Shown: one piece after another, positions 42,499 to 51,251 of the stretch
Numbering within the stretch: position 1 is the first letter of the stretch
How the letters are laid out: each line of letters opens with the position of its first letter
Source: JBICHN01 sp043101845
GTDB taxonomy: Bacteria > Planctomycetota > Phycisphaerae > Phycisphaerales > UBA5793
Assembly (NCBI GenBank): GCA_043101845.1
Contig: JBICHN010000011.1
Location: 1,426,001 to 1,490,000 of the forward strand
Direction: 5' to 3'
DNA length: 64,000 bases
Position numbers and translations under genes: made by a program
Notes under the pieces: generated by a model
Databases searched by the model: none
Seen by the model: only the letters and a program-made list of their open reading frames with translations
What the model was told of the DNA's origin: nothing

Positions 42499-44247
42499 GT
42501 GCATGCGTATGCGGCGACTCGTCCCGGCCGCATTCACTATCGGACGATTCAGGGCAAGAGAGTGCGGCGCTGCATGGTCGGTAACTCGCGACGAATGGTG
42601 TATCTCAGCATCGGGCCGCGCGTCGTCGAACTCGCGACTCAGGTCGAGGATCCGAAGGCGATCTGCATTCCCTTCGCGGCGCCCACGAATCCGACGGAAT
42701 GGATCGAGGCGCTCGCCTCGCTTGAAGACCAGCTGCGCGAGGTCGTCGAGTCGCTCAAGCTCCAGGGAGCGCCGGCGACCGTCTTCTACCGCAGTCCGAA
42801 GCTGTCGTGTCAACACCATACCGCGCCGACGAAGAAGCGCAAAGAAGCGATAGAGTCCGCGCGACTGTCGTCCATCGGCGCGTCCCCGTATTCATTCGAC
42901 GAGGTCGTGGTCGACGCGATCTGCGCCGCCCGGGACCGCGATGGTGAACTCTCTCGTTTTCATGTGTGCGCCGCGTACGATCGCGTTGACGCCGCCGATG
43001 CGGTGGCGGAACTTGTGGAGCGCATCGGACTTCGAGTACACCGACTCAACACCCTCGAAGCTGAAGTCCTCACCGATCTGATCGATCGGGCGACGAAGAC
43101 GAGCGACGAGGTGGTCGGCTACTTCTATCTCGGCCACGATCGATCTTGTCTCGTGGTGGGTGATTCATCGACGATCAAGCTGGTGCGGCAGATTACCGTT
43201 GGCGTCGAGCAACTTGTCGACGCGATCGCATCGGTCCGCGTTTCGGACTCGAACGACGAGCCTCTGTTTACGCGGAAGCAGGCCGAGCAGATTCTCGCCA
43301 AACATGGTGTCCCCGGCCGAGACGATGTCATCGACGAAGAGCGCGACATTCAGGGGTGGCGCGTCCTTCCGCTTCTCCAGCCGGTGCTCCAGCGGCTCAT
43401 GGTCGAAGTCAAACAGACGCTGCGGTTCAGTCTGAAAGCTGAGCAGCGCATGCGACTCTCGATTCAGATGATGGGGCCGGGTGGCGCCACCGGCGGCATC
43501 GACCGACTCTTCGCTGAATCGCTCGAGTCGAAGGTGACGGTCGACGAAGAGTCGAAACGATATCGTCGCGATTCAGTCGCCGGCCCGGCGACGGAGTTCG
43601 CCATCGGGATCAGGCGCGCCGCGTCGGGCGAGGGCTTGAACCTCATGTCGCGGACGACGGTGGCGAAAGATCTCAAGCGACGGTCACAATCCGCGATGAT
43701 GGTCGGCGCCGTCGCCGCGCTCGTCCTTGTGGTGGTGGGATTCGCCGGATTGAAGTTCGAGAACGCGCGTATTCAGTCGGCGCTCGAATCGACCGAGCGC
43801 ACGGTCGACGATGTCGAGGCGATCCGCACCTTGAGGACGCAGGTCCTCGGGGCGAACGCGGCTCTCGTCGATTTCGAGAATCGCGTGAACGCCATGGTCG
43901 ACGGCCAGCCGGACTGGTCGGGCGCAATCGCCGAGATCGCACGACTCGTTCCGGATGAGGTGCGACTCACTCAGGTCGTCGCCCGCGCGGCTTTCTCGCA
44001 GGATGAGACCCCCTCGATCACGGTCGAGGGATACTGCTTCATCACAGGCGACGGTGATCCGCTGCGTGATTGTGTCGATCTCCTCAAGGAGAGTCCGTAC
44101 TTCGATAAGGTCATGCGCGGGGCGGTCGGTCGAAGCATGTTCGATGGACGCCCGGCCCAGCGCTTCGACCTGCATCTGACGCCACGAATCTTCAATCGGG
44201 AAGATCTTCGGGAGCTCGCCGCGTCAATGACGGGAGAGAGGCCTTGA
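42499..44247 (+). CDS. PilM-PilN-like fusion protein (GspL-type) of the secretion locus
   Basis: The 582-residue protein has an N-terminal actin-like (PilM/GspL cytosolic) part: blocks VGYFYLGHDRSCLVVGDSSTIKLVRQITVGVEQLVDAI, an ATPase-domain type core, then MVEVKQTLRF. One membrane helix follows near residue 400 (SAMMVGAVAALVLVVVGFAGL) and then a PilN-like periplasmic coiled-coil and ferredoxin-like domain (WSGAIAEIARLVPDEVRLTQV; SITVEGYCFITGDGDPLRDCVDLLK). It thus joins what PilM and PilN usually do as two proteins. The start at GTG 42499 is weakly supported; ATG 42574 is an alternative. It overlaps the PilO-like gene by 4 bases. Confidence 0.75.
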   Translation: MHAYAATRPGRIHYRTIQGKRVRRCMVGNSRRMVYLSIGPRVVELATQVEDPKAICIPFAAPTNPTEWIEALASLEDQLREVVESLKLQGAPATVFYRSPKLSCQHHTAPTKKRKEAIESARLSSIGASPYSFDEVVVDAICAARDRDGELSRFHVCAAYDRVDAADAVAELVERIGLRVHRLNTLEAEVLTDLIDRATKTSDEVVGYFYLGHDRSCLVVGDSSTIKLVRQITVGVEQLVDAIASVRVSDSNDEPLFTRKQAEQILAKHGVPGRDDVIDEERDIQGWRVLPLLQPVLQRLMVEVKQTLRFSLKAEQRMRLSIQMMGPGGATGGIDRLFAESLESKVTVDEESKRYRRDSVAGPATEFAIGIRRAASGEGLNLMSRTTVAKDLKRRSQSAMMVGAVAALVLVVVGFAGLKFENARIQSALESTERTVDDVEAIRTLRTQVLGANAALVDFENRVNAMVDGQPDWSGAIAEIARLVPDEVRLTQVVARAAFSQDETPSITVEGYCFITGDGDPLRDCVDLLKESPYFDKVMRGAVGRSMFDGRPAQRFDLHLTPRIFNREDLRELAASMTGERP

Positions 44248-44822
44248 AGCAGAACGACCGCGAACTCGTTGCGAAGGGAATGATCGTCTGCGCCATCATC
44301 TTCGGCGCAGCGAATTTCCTGCTCACGCCACAACTGGCGCAACTGCAGGATCGCCTGGAGACGCGAGACTCCCTCGCCGAGCAGGCCCGGCTCTCGATTG
44401 ACCCGGTGAGCCTGACCGCGCGACAGAACGAGATCGAGAGTCGAATCGCCAGCCTCAGTGACCGCAATCAGCGGTCGATGGCGAGCGATGTTCTCTACGA
44501 GCGCATCTGGAATGTCGGGGAAGCCACCGGCGTTTCGATGCAGCGCGTGACGCCGAAAACCGACCTCGCGGACGAGCGCACCAAGGTCGATCGCCTCGTC
44601 TTTCAGCTTGCCCTTGACGGAACGCTCGAACAGATCCTCGACTTCCTCGACGGTCTCGAATCCGTCGACGCCTTTCATCGGACCATGTCGGTCCGTCTGT
44701 CCGCGGCGAAGAACGCCGATCGAGCGAACGCGATGCTTGCCGCATCGATCGACATTGAGTTCTTCCGCTTCGAGACGCCGAGCGAGATGACGAGCGAGGA
44801 GAAGACCGATGAGCGGAATTGA
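44244..44822 (+). CDS. PilO/GspM-like inner-membrane protein
   Basis: The 192-residue protein starts at TTG 44244 (GGGAGAGAGG upstream). It has one membrane helix (LVAKGMIVCAIIFGAANFLLT), a coiled-coil stretch (LQDRLETRDSLAEQARL, LTARQNEIESRIASL) and a ferredoxin-like end with FQLALDGTLEQILDFLDGLES, the block typical of PilO/GspM. In such systems it binds PilN and links the platform to the periplasmic part of the secretin. Its stop overlaps the next start by 14 bases. Confidence 0.8.
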   Translation: MKQNDRELVAKGMIVCAIIFGAANFLLTPQLAQLQDRLETRDSLAEQARLSIDPVSLTARQNEIESRIASLSDRNQRSMASDVLYERIWNVGEATGVSMQRVTPKTDLADERTKVDRLVFQLALDGTLEQILDFLDGLESVDAFHRTMSVRLSAAKNADRANAMLAASIDIEFFRFETPSEMTSEEKTDERN

Positions 44823-45321
44823 CGCCCGTCGTCGATGGAGTTCGATCCTGTCCTTCGGCGCTCCGCTCGCCGTGGTCGCGTTCGCGTGTCTGCTCAGCGG
44901 CGGTCCGAGCGATGCGGTTGCGGACGAGGAGGACACCGAGGGCGCAACCGCTTCAGAGGATGTGGTCGCCGTTCCCGCGGTTGCGACTCCGCGCAACGAC
45001 GCGTACCTCGAGTCTCTCGCCCACGCGCGACGAGTCCGCGAGGAGCCGGTCGGTGACTCGCCATTCTACTTTGCGGAGCCGACGGAGATTCCGACGCCCA
45101 ACCTCATTGATCCCACGGCCGAGTTGAGCGGTCGTCCGCCGATCATCGTCCAGGCCATCATGAAGGGCACCCGCCCGCTTGCGCTCATCAATGGCGAGCC
45201 CATGCGAGTCGGCGATTCGATCGTGGAGGGCTGGACCGTGCGCTCCATCGATCCCGAATCGCGCACCGTCGTCATTGAAGGGCCCGACGGGAAGACGGAG
45301 ACGGCGACCGTCGGAAACTGA
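44809..45321 (+). CDS. PilP/GspB-like periplasmic protein
   Basis: The 170-residue protein has an N-terminal signal-anchor (FGAPLAVVAFACLLSGGPSDAVA) and a disordered Glu/Thr-rich linker. Its C-terminal beta-sandwich-like domain PPIIVQAIMKGTRPLALINGEP, then VGDSIVEGWTVRSIDPESRTVVI, matches the pattern of PilP/GspB/GspC homology-region domains that contact the secretin. It is the last gene of the unit, overlapping the PilO-like gene by 14 bases. The next gene runs the other way 13 bases after its stop. Confidence 0.7.
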   Translation: MSGIDARRRWSSILSFGAPLAVVAFACLLSGGPSDAVADEEDTEGATASEDVVAVPAVATPRNDAYLESLAHARRVREEPVGDSPFYFAEPTEIPTPNLIDPTAELSGRPPIIVQAIMKGTRPLALINGEPMRVGDSIVEGWTVRSIDPESRTVVIEGPDGKTETATVGN

Positions 45322-45334
45322 ACCGGGAAGAACA

Positions 45335-47710
45335 TCAGCCGTCGGAGCCATTCCCATCCGATTCAACAGGCGTACTGGCCTTCTCGAGGGTCTCGGGAAG
45401 CCGATCCGCCCAGCGCCGGATGAGGTCGCGATACCGGGGTCCGATTGACTCTTCGTTGAGCGCCCGCTCCGTGGCTTCAGCGGCGCGACGCGCGGAGCTA
45501 CGAACGGCGTCATTATCCACTCCGGGAGCCATCTCACGACCGTTGTCGCGGAGCCATTCCGCGAGGACGGTGTAATCTTCGTCCTCTGGCATCGCTGTGT
45601 CAGGATCCCGCAGGTCGACCTCTTCAAGGTCATAGGGCCGCTCGAGCGGATCGAAGGGACCGGCGGATTCGCCGTCGGATCCACTCGGATCGCCGGCGGC
45701 GCCTGACCGTGCGTCACGCTCTTCTTCCGCCGCGCGTTGTCGCGCCCACCGTTCGATCTGCTCGCGTTGCTCCGGCGTCATCTGCTCGGCGAGTCGTCGA
45801 GCGCGGTCCCGCAGCTCCTCGGAAACTTCGCGCTGCCGTTGAGCGTCGCCACGCCGCTCCGAGAGACGACGAAGCGCTTCTTCGAGCGCTTGATCGGACG
45901 GGGGTTCTTCCGAGCTCTCACCGTCGGCCGCTTCGCCTGCAGACTCGTCCCCACTGACTTCAGTAGGGACGCGCGGTTCCGTCGCGTCTTCCCCGCTGGT
46001 CGTGGCGGACGATTCGCCCGCGTCGGAAGGCGTGTCCTCAGGTCGGCTGGAATCCGCGTCCGGGTTGCCGCGATCCGACTCCTGATCGCGCGACTGAGGC
46101 TGCTCGTTCGCGTTCGGCTCGGCGTCGGATGGATTCGGATCAGTCCCTGGCTTTGGCTCAGTTCCTTCTTCGGTTGGCGTTGGCGTCGACCGCTCGCGCT
46201 CGGTCGCGCGTTCCCCGGTCTCACCCGCCTCCTCGTCCGCCGACTCCTGAGGCCCGTCGGTCTCATCACCTGTCGCCGGATCGTTCTCACCGAGTGATCG
46301 ATCGCGTTCCGACTCCGCGGCCGCATTCGACGGTGGGTCGGATTCGTTCTCACCCGCAGGGGGGACCTCGTTCGACTCGCCGGGGTCACGAGCGTCATCA
46401 TCGGTTTCGGCAGGCGGCTCCGACTCGAGTTCATCCGCGACGCGGGAGAGGTCGCGCGCGGTCTGCTCGAGCTCATCGTCAGCGCGTCGCCGTGCCTCGA
46501 GATCCTCCGCTTTGCGGGTGACCGATGCGGCGTCTTCCTCTACGGACAGCGGATCGGCGCCCGCATTCTCGAGCGCCTCGCGCACCGCATCTTCGTTCGG
46601 CTCTTCGAGGAAGCCTTCAATCTCGTCCTCGCTCAGACCTCGGCGCCGCAGTTGTTCGGCCAGTGCATCCTGTTCCGCCTCGCGCTTCGACTGCGCCAGG
46701 GCGCGCGACCGTTCGAGCTGCTCGGCGAGCCGATCGAGATCGCGCGCGATCTCCCGCCGCTCTTCAACATCGTCCGCCTGATCGATCGAATCCCGGAGCG
46801 CGTCGGCGGCCTCGTCGAATCGACCCTGGCGAAGGAGGTCAGAAAAGTCGCGGGTCGGACCGGATTCCGGAGGAGTAACTCCGGCGAATCGATCCTGAAG
46901 CTCGTCAAGCGCACGCTCGTCCCGCGCCGCTTCGCTCTCGAGGTCGTCCGCCAGCGACTCGAGCTCCGACGACGCTTCCGCGATGAGATCATCGACGCGT
47001 TCCGAGCCATCTTCCGGCTGCGACGCGTCCGAACGAGCGAGTTGTTCGGTAAGACGATCGAGCGTTTCTCGCGCTCGCGCGTCGTCCTTACCTCCGCGCT
47101 CCTCTGAACCGGAGTCCTCGTTCTCCACCTCGTCAACGAGTGACTCAATCGTCGAACTCGCCTCCTCGATCTCCCGTCTCGCGGCCTCCACTCGCTCCGA
47201 GAGCTGGTTTCGGGCGAGCTCTCTCTGCCGATTCCCGAGCACATCAAATGCCGGCATCCAGACGAAGACGGCGACGGATACTCCTGCGCACACAACCGCC
47301 CATCCGGCAGCGGCTCCGAATCGAATTGGCGCCGCTCGACGCAGATCGAGCCCGGACGCGCGGCGGTCGGCGTCGCGACGGATGAGCTCAGCGAACGCGT
47401 CCGCGTCGCGCTCGATGGTCCGAGCGGTGCCGAACCGATTCTTCGTCTGAAGCCGAAGGTCGAGCAATCGAGCCGCATCATCCATCGAGACGGAACGAAC
47501 GAACGACCACCCGATCGAAAGCGCGCCGACGATCCCGACGCCGATCGGATGCCACCATGGATTGAAAGCGAATCCAACCGACCGCCCGAGAATGAGTACG
47601 AGCAACGCCAGGGCGGAGGCCGTCAGAATCGCCACACCGAGGCGGCGCCACATCTGCGCGAGAAGGAGGCGTCGGCGAAAGGCCCGAACAGTTTGTTCGT
47701 ACGATCGCAT
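45335..47710 (-). CDS. Large acidic membrane protein with coiled coil and disordered domain, unknown function
   Basis: The 791-residue protein has three N-terminal hydrophobic segments, two near residues 25-70 and one near 130-150 (GWAVVCAGVSVAVFVWMP). A long coiled coil (many Glu/Asp/Arg with LEELAE-type heptads, residues about 165-430) is followed by about 200 residues of Ser/Glu/Thr/Asp/Pro disordered sequence. A helical C-terminus follows (LRRLSERRGDAQRQREVSEEL...). Domain layout and acidity resemble proteins found in MoxR/VWA gene neighbourhoods of planctomycetes, but those genes are not in the window. Function unknown. It is convergent with the PilP-like gene. Confidence 0.72.
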   Translation of the reverse strand: MRSYEQTVRAFRRRLLLAQMWRRLGVAILTASALALLVLILGRSVGFAFNPWWHPIGVGIVGALSIGWSFVRSVSMDDAARLLDLRLQTKNRFGTARTIERDADAFAELIRRDADRRASGLDLRRAAPIRFGAAAGWAVVCAGVSVAVFVWMPAFDVLGNRQRELARNQLSERVEAARREIEEASSTIESLVDEVENEDSGSEERGGKDDARARETLDRLTEQLARSDASQPEDGSERVDDLIAEASSELESLADDLESEAARDERALDELQDRFAGVTPPESGPTRDFSDLLRQGRFDEAADALRDSIDQADDVEERREIARDLDRLAEQLERSRALAQSKREAEQDALAEQLRRRGLSEDEIEGFLEEPNEDAVREALENAGADPLSVEEDAASVTRKAEDLEARRRADDELEQTARDLSRVADELESEPPAETDDDARDPGESNEVPPAGENESDPPSNAAAESERDRSLGENDPATGDETDGPQESADEEAGETGERATERERSTPTPTEEGTEPKPGTDPNPSDAEPNANEQPQSRDQESDRGNPDADSSRPEDTPSDAGESSATTSGEDATEPRVPTEVSGDESAGEAADGESSEEPPSDQALEEALRRLSERRGDAQRQREVSEELRDRARRLAEQMTPEQREQIERWARQRAAEEERDARSGAAGDPSGSDGESAGPFDPLERPYDLEEVDLRDPDTAMPEDEDYTVLAEWLRDNGREMAPGVDNDAVRSSARRAAEATERALNEESIGPRYRDLIRRWADRLPETLEKASTPVESDGNGSDG

Positions 47711-47743
47711 TACGAAATGATACGCGAATGCCGAGGAATTCGT

Positions 47744-48526
47744 TCACGATGCCGCATGATCGGGAAGCCCGAAGAATCGGCGGGCGTTCGCATTGATCTG
47801 GTCGTGAAACTCGTTCCAGTCGGTCTCGCGGAGCCGGGCGACGAACTGGGCCGTATCCCATGCGTACTGCGGCTCATTCGGTCGGATCTTTCGGTGTGGC
47901 TCGGGCGTCAGGAAAGGAGCGTCCGTCTCGATCATGATTCGGTCGTCCGGAACGAGCCGGCACGCTTCTTGAATCTCCCGGGCGTTCCTGAAGGTGACGA
48001 TGCCCGTAAAGCTGATCCAGGCGCCGAAATCCAGGACGGCTCGAGCTTCCTGAGGTCCGCCGGTGAAGCAGTGAAAGACGAATCGGTCCGGAGGCAGCGA
48101 TGACGCCTGGAAGATAGGAAGCAACGCGTCGAACGCGTCGCGACAGTGCACGACGACGGGCCGTTCAACACCGCTTCGTTCGATCACCGTGAGTTGCTCT
48201 CGAAGAACGCGGAGTTGCAGATCGCGCGCCGGCTCACGGTAATGGTGATCCAGACCGAGTTCGCCCCATGCCACGCACCGCGGCTCATTCGCTACCGCGA
48301 TCATCGTGTCCCAGTCGATTGGTTCGTCCGAGTGGAGCGGATGGACGCCTGCCGTGCACCAGACATTTCGATGCGCATTGGCGATGGCCAGGTTGTCGAG
48401 TGCGCTTCGGGTCGTGGTGGACACGGTGATCGCGCCGTGCACGCCGCGTGAAGCCGCGTCACGGAGCACCTCGTCGAGTCGCTCGCGAAGTCCGTTGAAG
48501 GTGAGGTGGCAGTGTGTGTCGATCAT
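47744..48526 (-). CDS. tatD: TatD-family metal-dependent hydrolase
   Basis: The 260-residue protein is a TatD-type amidohydrolase-fold DNase. Its first metal motif is MIDTHCHLTF (His-x-His), and then come VHPLHSDEPIDW, GELGLDHHYREPARDLQ, a metal His in PVVVHCRDAFD and the second block FHCFTGGPQEARAVLD. The metal-binding Asp is in IMIETDAPFLTPEPHR. TatD proteins are DNases and exonucleases used in DNA repair. It sits 33 bases after the large acidic membrane protein gene on the same strand. Confidence 0.92.
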   Translation of the reverse strand: MIDTHCHLTFNGLRERLDEVLRDAASRGVHGAITVSTTTRSALDNLAIANAHRNVWCTAGVHPLHSDEPIDWDTMIAVANEPRCVAWGELGLDHHYREPARDLQLRVLREQLTVIERSGVERPVVVHCRDAFDALLPIFQASSLPPDRFVFHCFTGGPQEARAVLDFGAWISFTGIVTFRNAREIQEACRLVPDDRIMIETDAPFLTPEPHRKIRPNEPQYAWDTAQFVARLRETDWNEFHDQINANARRFFGLPDHAAS

Positions 48527-48594
48527 CGCGGCGGAGTCTAGGGGCTGGCCGCTGCGTCGGCCGCGCCGATCATTCCGCCTGCGATGGAGGCGAC

Positions 48595-48873
48595 TCAGGC
48601 CGCGGTGGGAGGCCAGTCGTCATCCTCGTCTCCGCCAAACTCTTCGTCGAGTTGGGCGCGGAACGAATCGAGCGTCGTCGAAAGCTCGTCGAGATGACGA
48701 AACGCTTCGTCGGCCGGGTCGCGCCAGAGCCGGGGCTCGGGCCCTTCGTCGTCGACATCGTCTACCGGAAACGGAATGGGGCGGTCCGGATCGTCGTCCG
48801 CGTCGTGCTCGGGATTCCAATGCAGTCTCGGATACACCGCGACGGCTCCTTTCCGAATCAGATCGATTCGCAT
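48595..48873 (-). CDS. Small acidic hypothetical protein between tatD and dnaB
   Basis: From the ATG at 48873 the 92-residue protein reads MRIDLIRKGAVAVYPRLHWN, then a very acidic middle and end (DPDRPIPFPVDDVDDEGPEP...). No membrane helix, motif or cysteines are present. No ribosome site is visible, and the frame competes with another open frame on the plus strand, so reality is uncertain. The start is provisional. It lies on the same strand as tatD and dnaB. Confidence 0.5.
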   Translation of the reverse strand: MRIDLIRKGAVAVYPRLHWNPEHDADDDPDRPIPFPVDDVDDEGPEPRLWRDPADEAFRHLDELSTTLDSFRAQLDEEFGGDEDDDWPPTAA

Positions 48874-49002
48874 CAGAGCCAATCGGCGGGGTCGCGACCC
48901 GAGTTGACCGCCCCTTCCGGGCGGTGGAGGAACGCCGTCGGATAATCGGCGCAGCTTTCCCGACCCGGTTCCGATAAGCGGTGGGCGCCGGGTCAGACCG
49001 AT

Positions 49003-50571
49003 CTAGATCGGAATGTCGTCGATGTTCGCGGGCGGATCATTCGAGACCGGCGAAGGCGCAGGATGCGCGGCTCCGCCGAATGACGACGGCCGCGGAGCGG
49101 AGAGTTCGGGCCTTGATCCTTCGCCGCCGCCTCCGCCGTAATTCGATCCGGGCATCGGCGTGTAGTTCTTGAACTTCGTGCTTTCGCCGACCCACACGAG
49201 TTTCACCGTGCCGGTCGGTCCGTTGCGCTGCTTCGTGATGATGAGCTCGGCGATGTTCGTCGGCTCGTAGTCATCCTTGTGCTGCTGGTAATAGTCTTCA
49301 CGGTGCAGCATGAGCACAACATCGGCGTCCTGTTCGATCGAGCCCGACTCGCGCAGATCGGCCATGCGCGGTCGATGGTCCTCGCGATTCTCGGCGGCGC
49401 GATTCAGCTGACTCAAACAGATCACCGGCACATTGAGTTCGCGCGCGAGTCCCTTTACCCCTCGACTGATCTCGGAGACTTCCTGCTGACGGCTCTCCCG
49501 GCTCGAGCCGCTCATGAGCTGAAGATAGTCGACGATGATGAGTTCGACATCGTGCTTCGCCACCATGCGCCGCGCCTTGGCGCGGAGTTCGAGCACCGAG
49601 ATGCCGGGCGTGTCGTCGATGTAGATCGGCGCTTCATTCAACTCCGCCATCGCGAGCCCGAGTCGGCGAAAGTCATCGCGACTGAGCATGTTCCGGCGCA
49701 GTCGGTGCGAATCGACTTCGCTCCGTGAGCACAGGAGGCGCTGAGCGAGCGCCTGCTTGCTCATTTCAAGGCTGAAGACTCCGACCGGATGGCCGAGGAG
49801 CGCGACATTCTCCGCCATGTTGAGGGCGAACGCCGTCTTTCCCATCGACGGCCGCGCGGCGAGGATGATCATGTCGCCGCGCTGGAGTCCCGAGGTCATC
49901 TCGTCGAATTCGGTGAACCCCGTCGCGTGTCCGGTGAGCACTCCGCCCTGCGAGCGCGACTCGATCGCCTGCATCGTGAGCTCGAGCAGGGCGGAGAGCG
50001 ACGCGGCGCCTTCTTTTTCGCCACTCTGCACGACATCGAAGATCGCCTTCTCGGCCGAATCGAGCACCTCTCGCACATCGCCGGCGTTCGTGTACGCGGT
50101 GCGGAGAATCTCACCCGCCGCGCCGATGAGACGGCGAACGATCGCCTTGTCGGCGACGATGCGCGCGTAATGCGTCGCGTTCGTCGCCACCGGAACGGCA
50201 TTGACGAGCTCCTCGAGAAACTCAGGGCCGCCAATCTCTTCCGCGACGCCACGATCGGCGAGGCGGTTATAGAGCATCGTCAGGTCACCGGCGTTGTGGC
50301 TGTCGTAGAGCTCGACGAGCGCCTGAAACACAGCGCCGTGCGCCGCACGGTGAAAGTCCTCCGGGCTCTTGACGATCTGAATGACATCACCGATCACATT
50401 CGCGTCGATGATCATTGACCCGAGCAGCGCCATCTCCGCTTCGAGCGCGTGCGGCGGCAGCTTGTCGAAGAGCTGGCCGATTTCCACCCGCGGCGCGCGG
50501 CGGCGACCGCGTCGTCCTCCGCCGTCATTCGGGAATTCGAGTTGTCCGCCGAGGGTTGTTGATTGACTCAT
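49003..50571 (-). CDS. dnaB: Replicative DNA helicase DnaB, with a C-terminal tail resembling the SSB tip
   Basis: The 522-residue protein has the DnaB N-terminal helical domain (FDKLPPHALEAEMALLGSMI), a linker, and the RecA-fold motor: Walker A ARPSMGKTAFALNMA, Walker B ELIIVDYLQLMSG, the Arg-finger region and ISRGVKGLARELNVPV. It unwinds DNA at the replication fork as a hexamer. The C-terminus is unusual: after the core comes a Gly/Pro/Ser-rich tail of about 50 residues ending NDPPANIDDIPI, whose last residues resemble the acidic-hydrophobic tip of SSB (DDDIPF). An Arg-rich stretch (GRRGRRRAPR) precedes the N-domain. Confidence 0.95.
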   Translation of the reverse strand: MSQSTTLGGQLEFPNDGGGRRGRRRAPRVEIGQLFDKLPPHALEAEMALLGSMIIDANVIGDVIQIVKSPEDFHRAAHGAVFQALVELYDSHNAGDLTMLYNRLADRGVAEEIGGPEFLEELVNAVPVATNATHYARIVADKAIVRRLIGAAGEILRTAYTNAGDVREVLDSAEKAIFDVVQSGEKEGAASLSALLELTMQAIESRSQGGVLTGHATGFTEFDEMTSGLQRGDMIILAARPSMGKTAFALNMAENVALLGHPVGVFSLEMSKQALAQRLLCSRSEVDSHRLRRNMLSRDDFRRLGLAMAELNEAPIYIDDTPGISVLELRAKARRMVAKHDVELIIVDYLQLMSGSSRESRQQEVSEISRGVKGLARELNVPVICLSQLNRAAENREDHRPRMADLRESGSIEQDADVVLMLHREDYYQQHKDDYEPTNIAELIITKQRNGPTGTVKLVWVGESTKFKNYTPMPGSNYGGGGGEGSRPELSAPRPSSFGGAAHPAPSPVSNDPPANIDDIPI

Positions 50572-50707
50572 GACTGACCGTCCGTGATCAATTTCGCGTT
50601 CGACGCCGTTCGACGCAATCGCTGCTTCGTTTCCGTCAACTCTTCCACAACACGCAGGACCCGGCGCGACGAGCCGTCACGCCGTTCGTCGCCTCGCTCG
50701 ATTCCAA

Positions 50708-51121
50708 TCAATCGAAACGGAAGACGCCCTTGCGCCATGCATAGATATACGCGATGACCGAGGTCAGCAGGAAGAACAGAATGCGGCCGAGAAAGAGGTC
50801 GCCGGCCGGCCCGTCGACTTCGATCTGGCGGAAGGTCGTCGCCCAGGGGTACAGAAAAATGATCTCCACATCGAAGATGAGGAAGGTCATCGCGAGCAGG
50901 TAGAACCGGACATTGAATCGCCGCCGGGCCGAGGTAATGGGGTCGACGCCCGACTCATACGCTCCGCCTTTCACCGCGCCCTGACGGGTCGGGCCGAACA
51001 GATGCGTCAGCGTGAGCGTGATCGCAGCGAAGATCAGGCCGAGCCCGATGAGAAGAGCGATCGGCCAGTATCCCGTGTCCGGCGGGGTCGTGAAAATCGT
51101 CGCGAGCGAGGCGGTCGGCAT
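50708..51121 (-). CDS. nuoA: NADH-quinone oxidoreductase subunit A
   Basis: The 137-residue protein has three membrane helices and the NuoA signature AVKGGAYESGVDPITSARRRFNVRFYLLAMTFLIFDVEIIFLYPWA (Gly-x-x-Tyr-Glu-Ser-Gly and Phe-Asp-x-Glu blocks). NuoA is at the junction of the membrane and peripheral arms of complex I. GGAG precedes the ATG at 51121. The gene stands alone here, 32 kb from nuoDE. Confidence 0.94.
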   Translation of the reverse strand: MPTASLATIFTTPPDTGYWPIALLIGLGLIFAAITLTLTHLFGPTRQGAVKGGAYESGVDPITSARRRFNVRFYLLAMTFLIFDVEIIFLYPWATTFRQIEVDGPAGDLFLGRILFFLLTSVIAYIYAWRKGVFRFD

Positions 51122-51251
51122 CCCGTTCTCCGGTCAGATGCGGGAGTGTATGCGGGCGCCTTTCGCTCTCCAGATCCGGCCGGACGAGAAATTCGGATGG
51201 GAGCGGTCACAGTCGTCGAGACTGTGGAGGAGCGAGCTCGTACCCTTTGAC

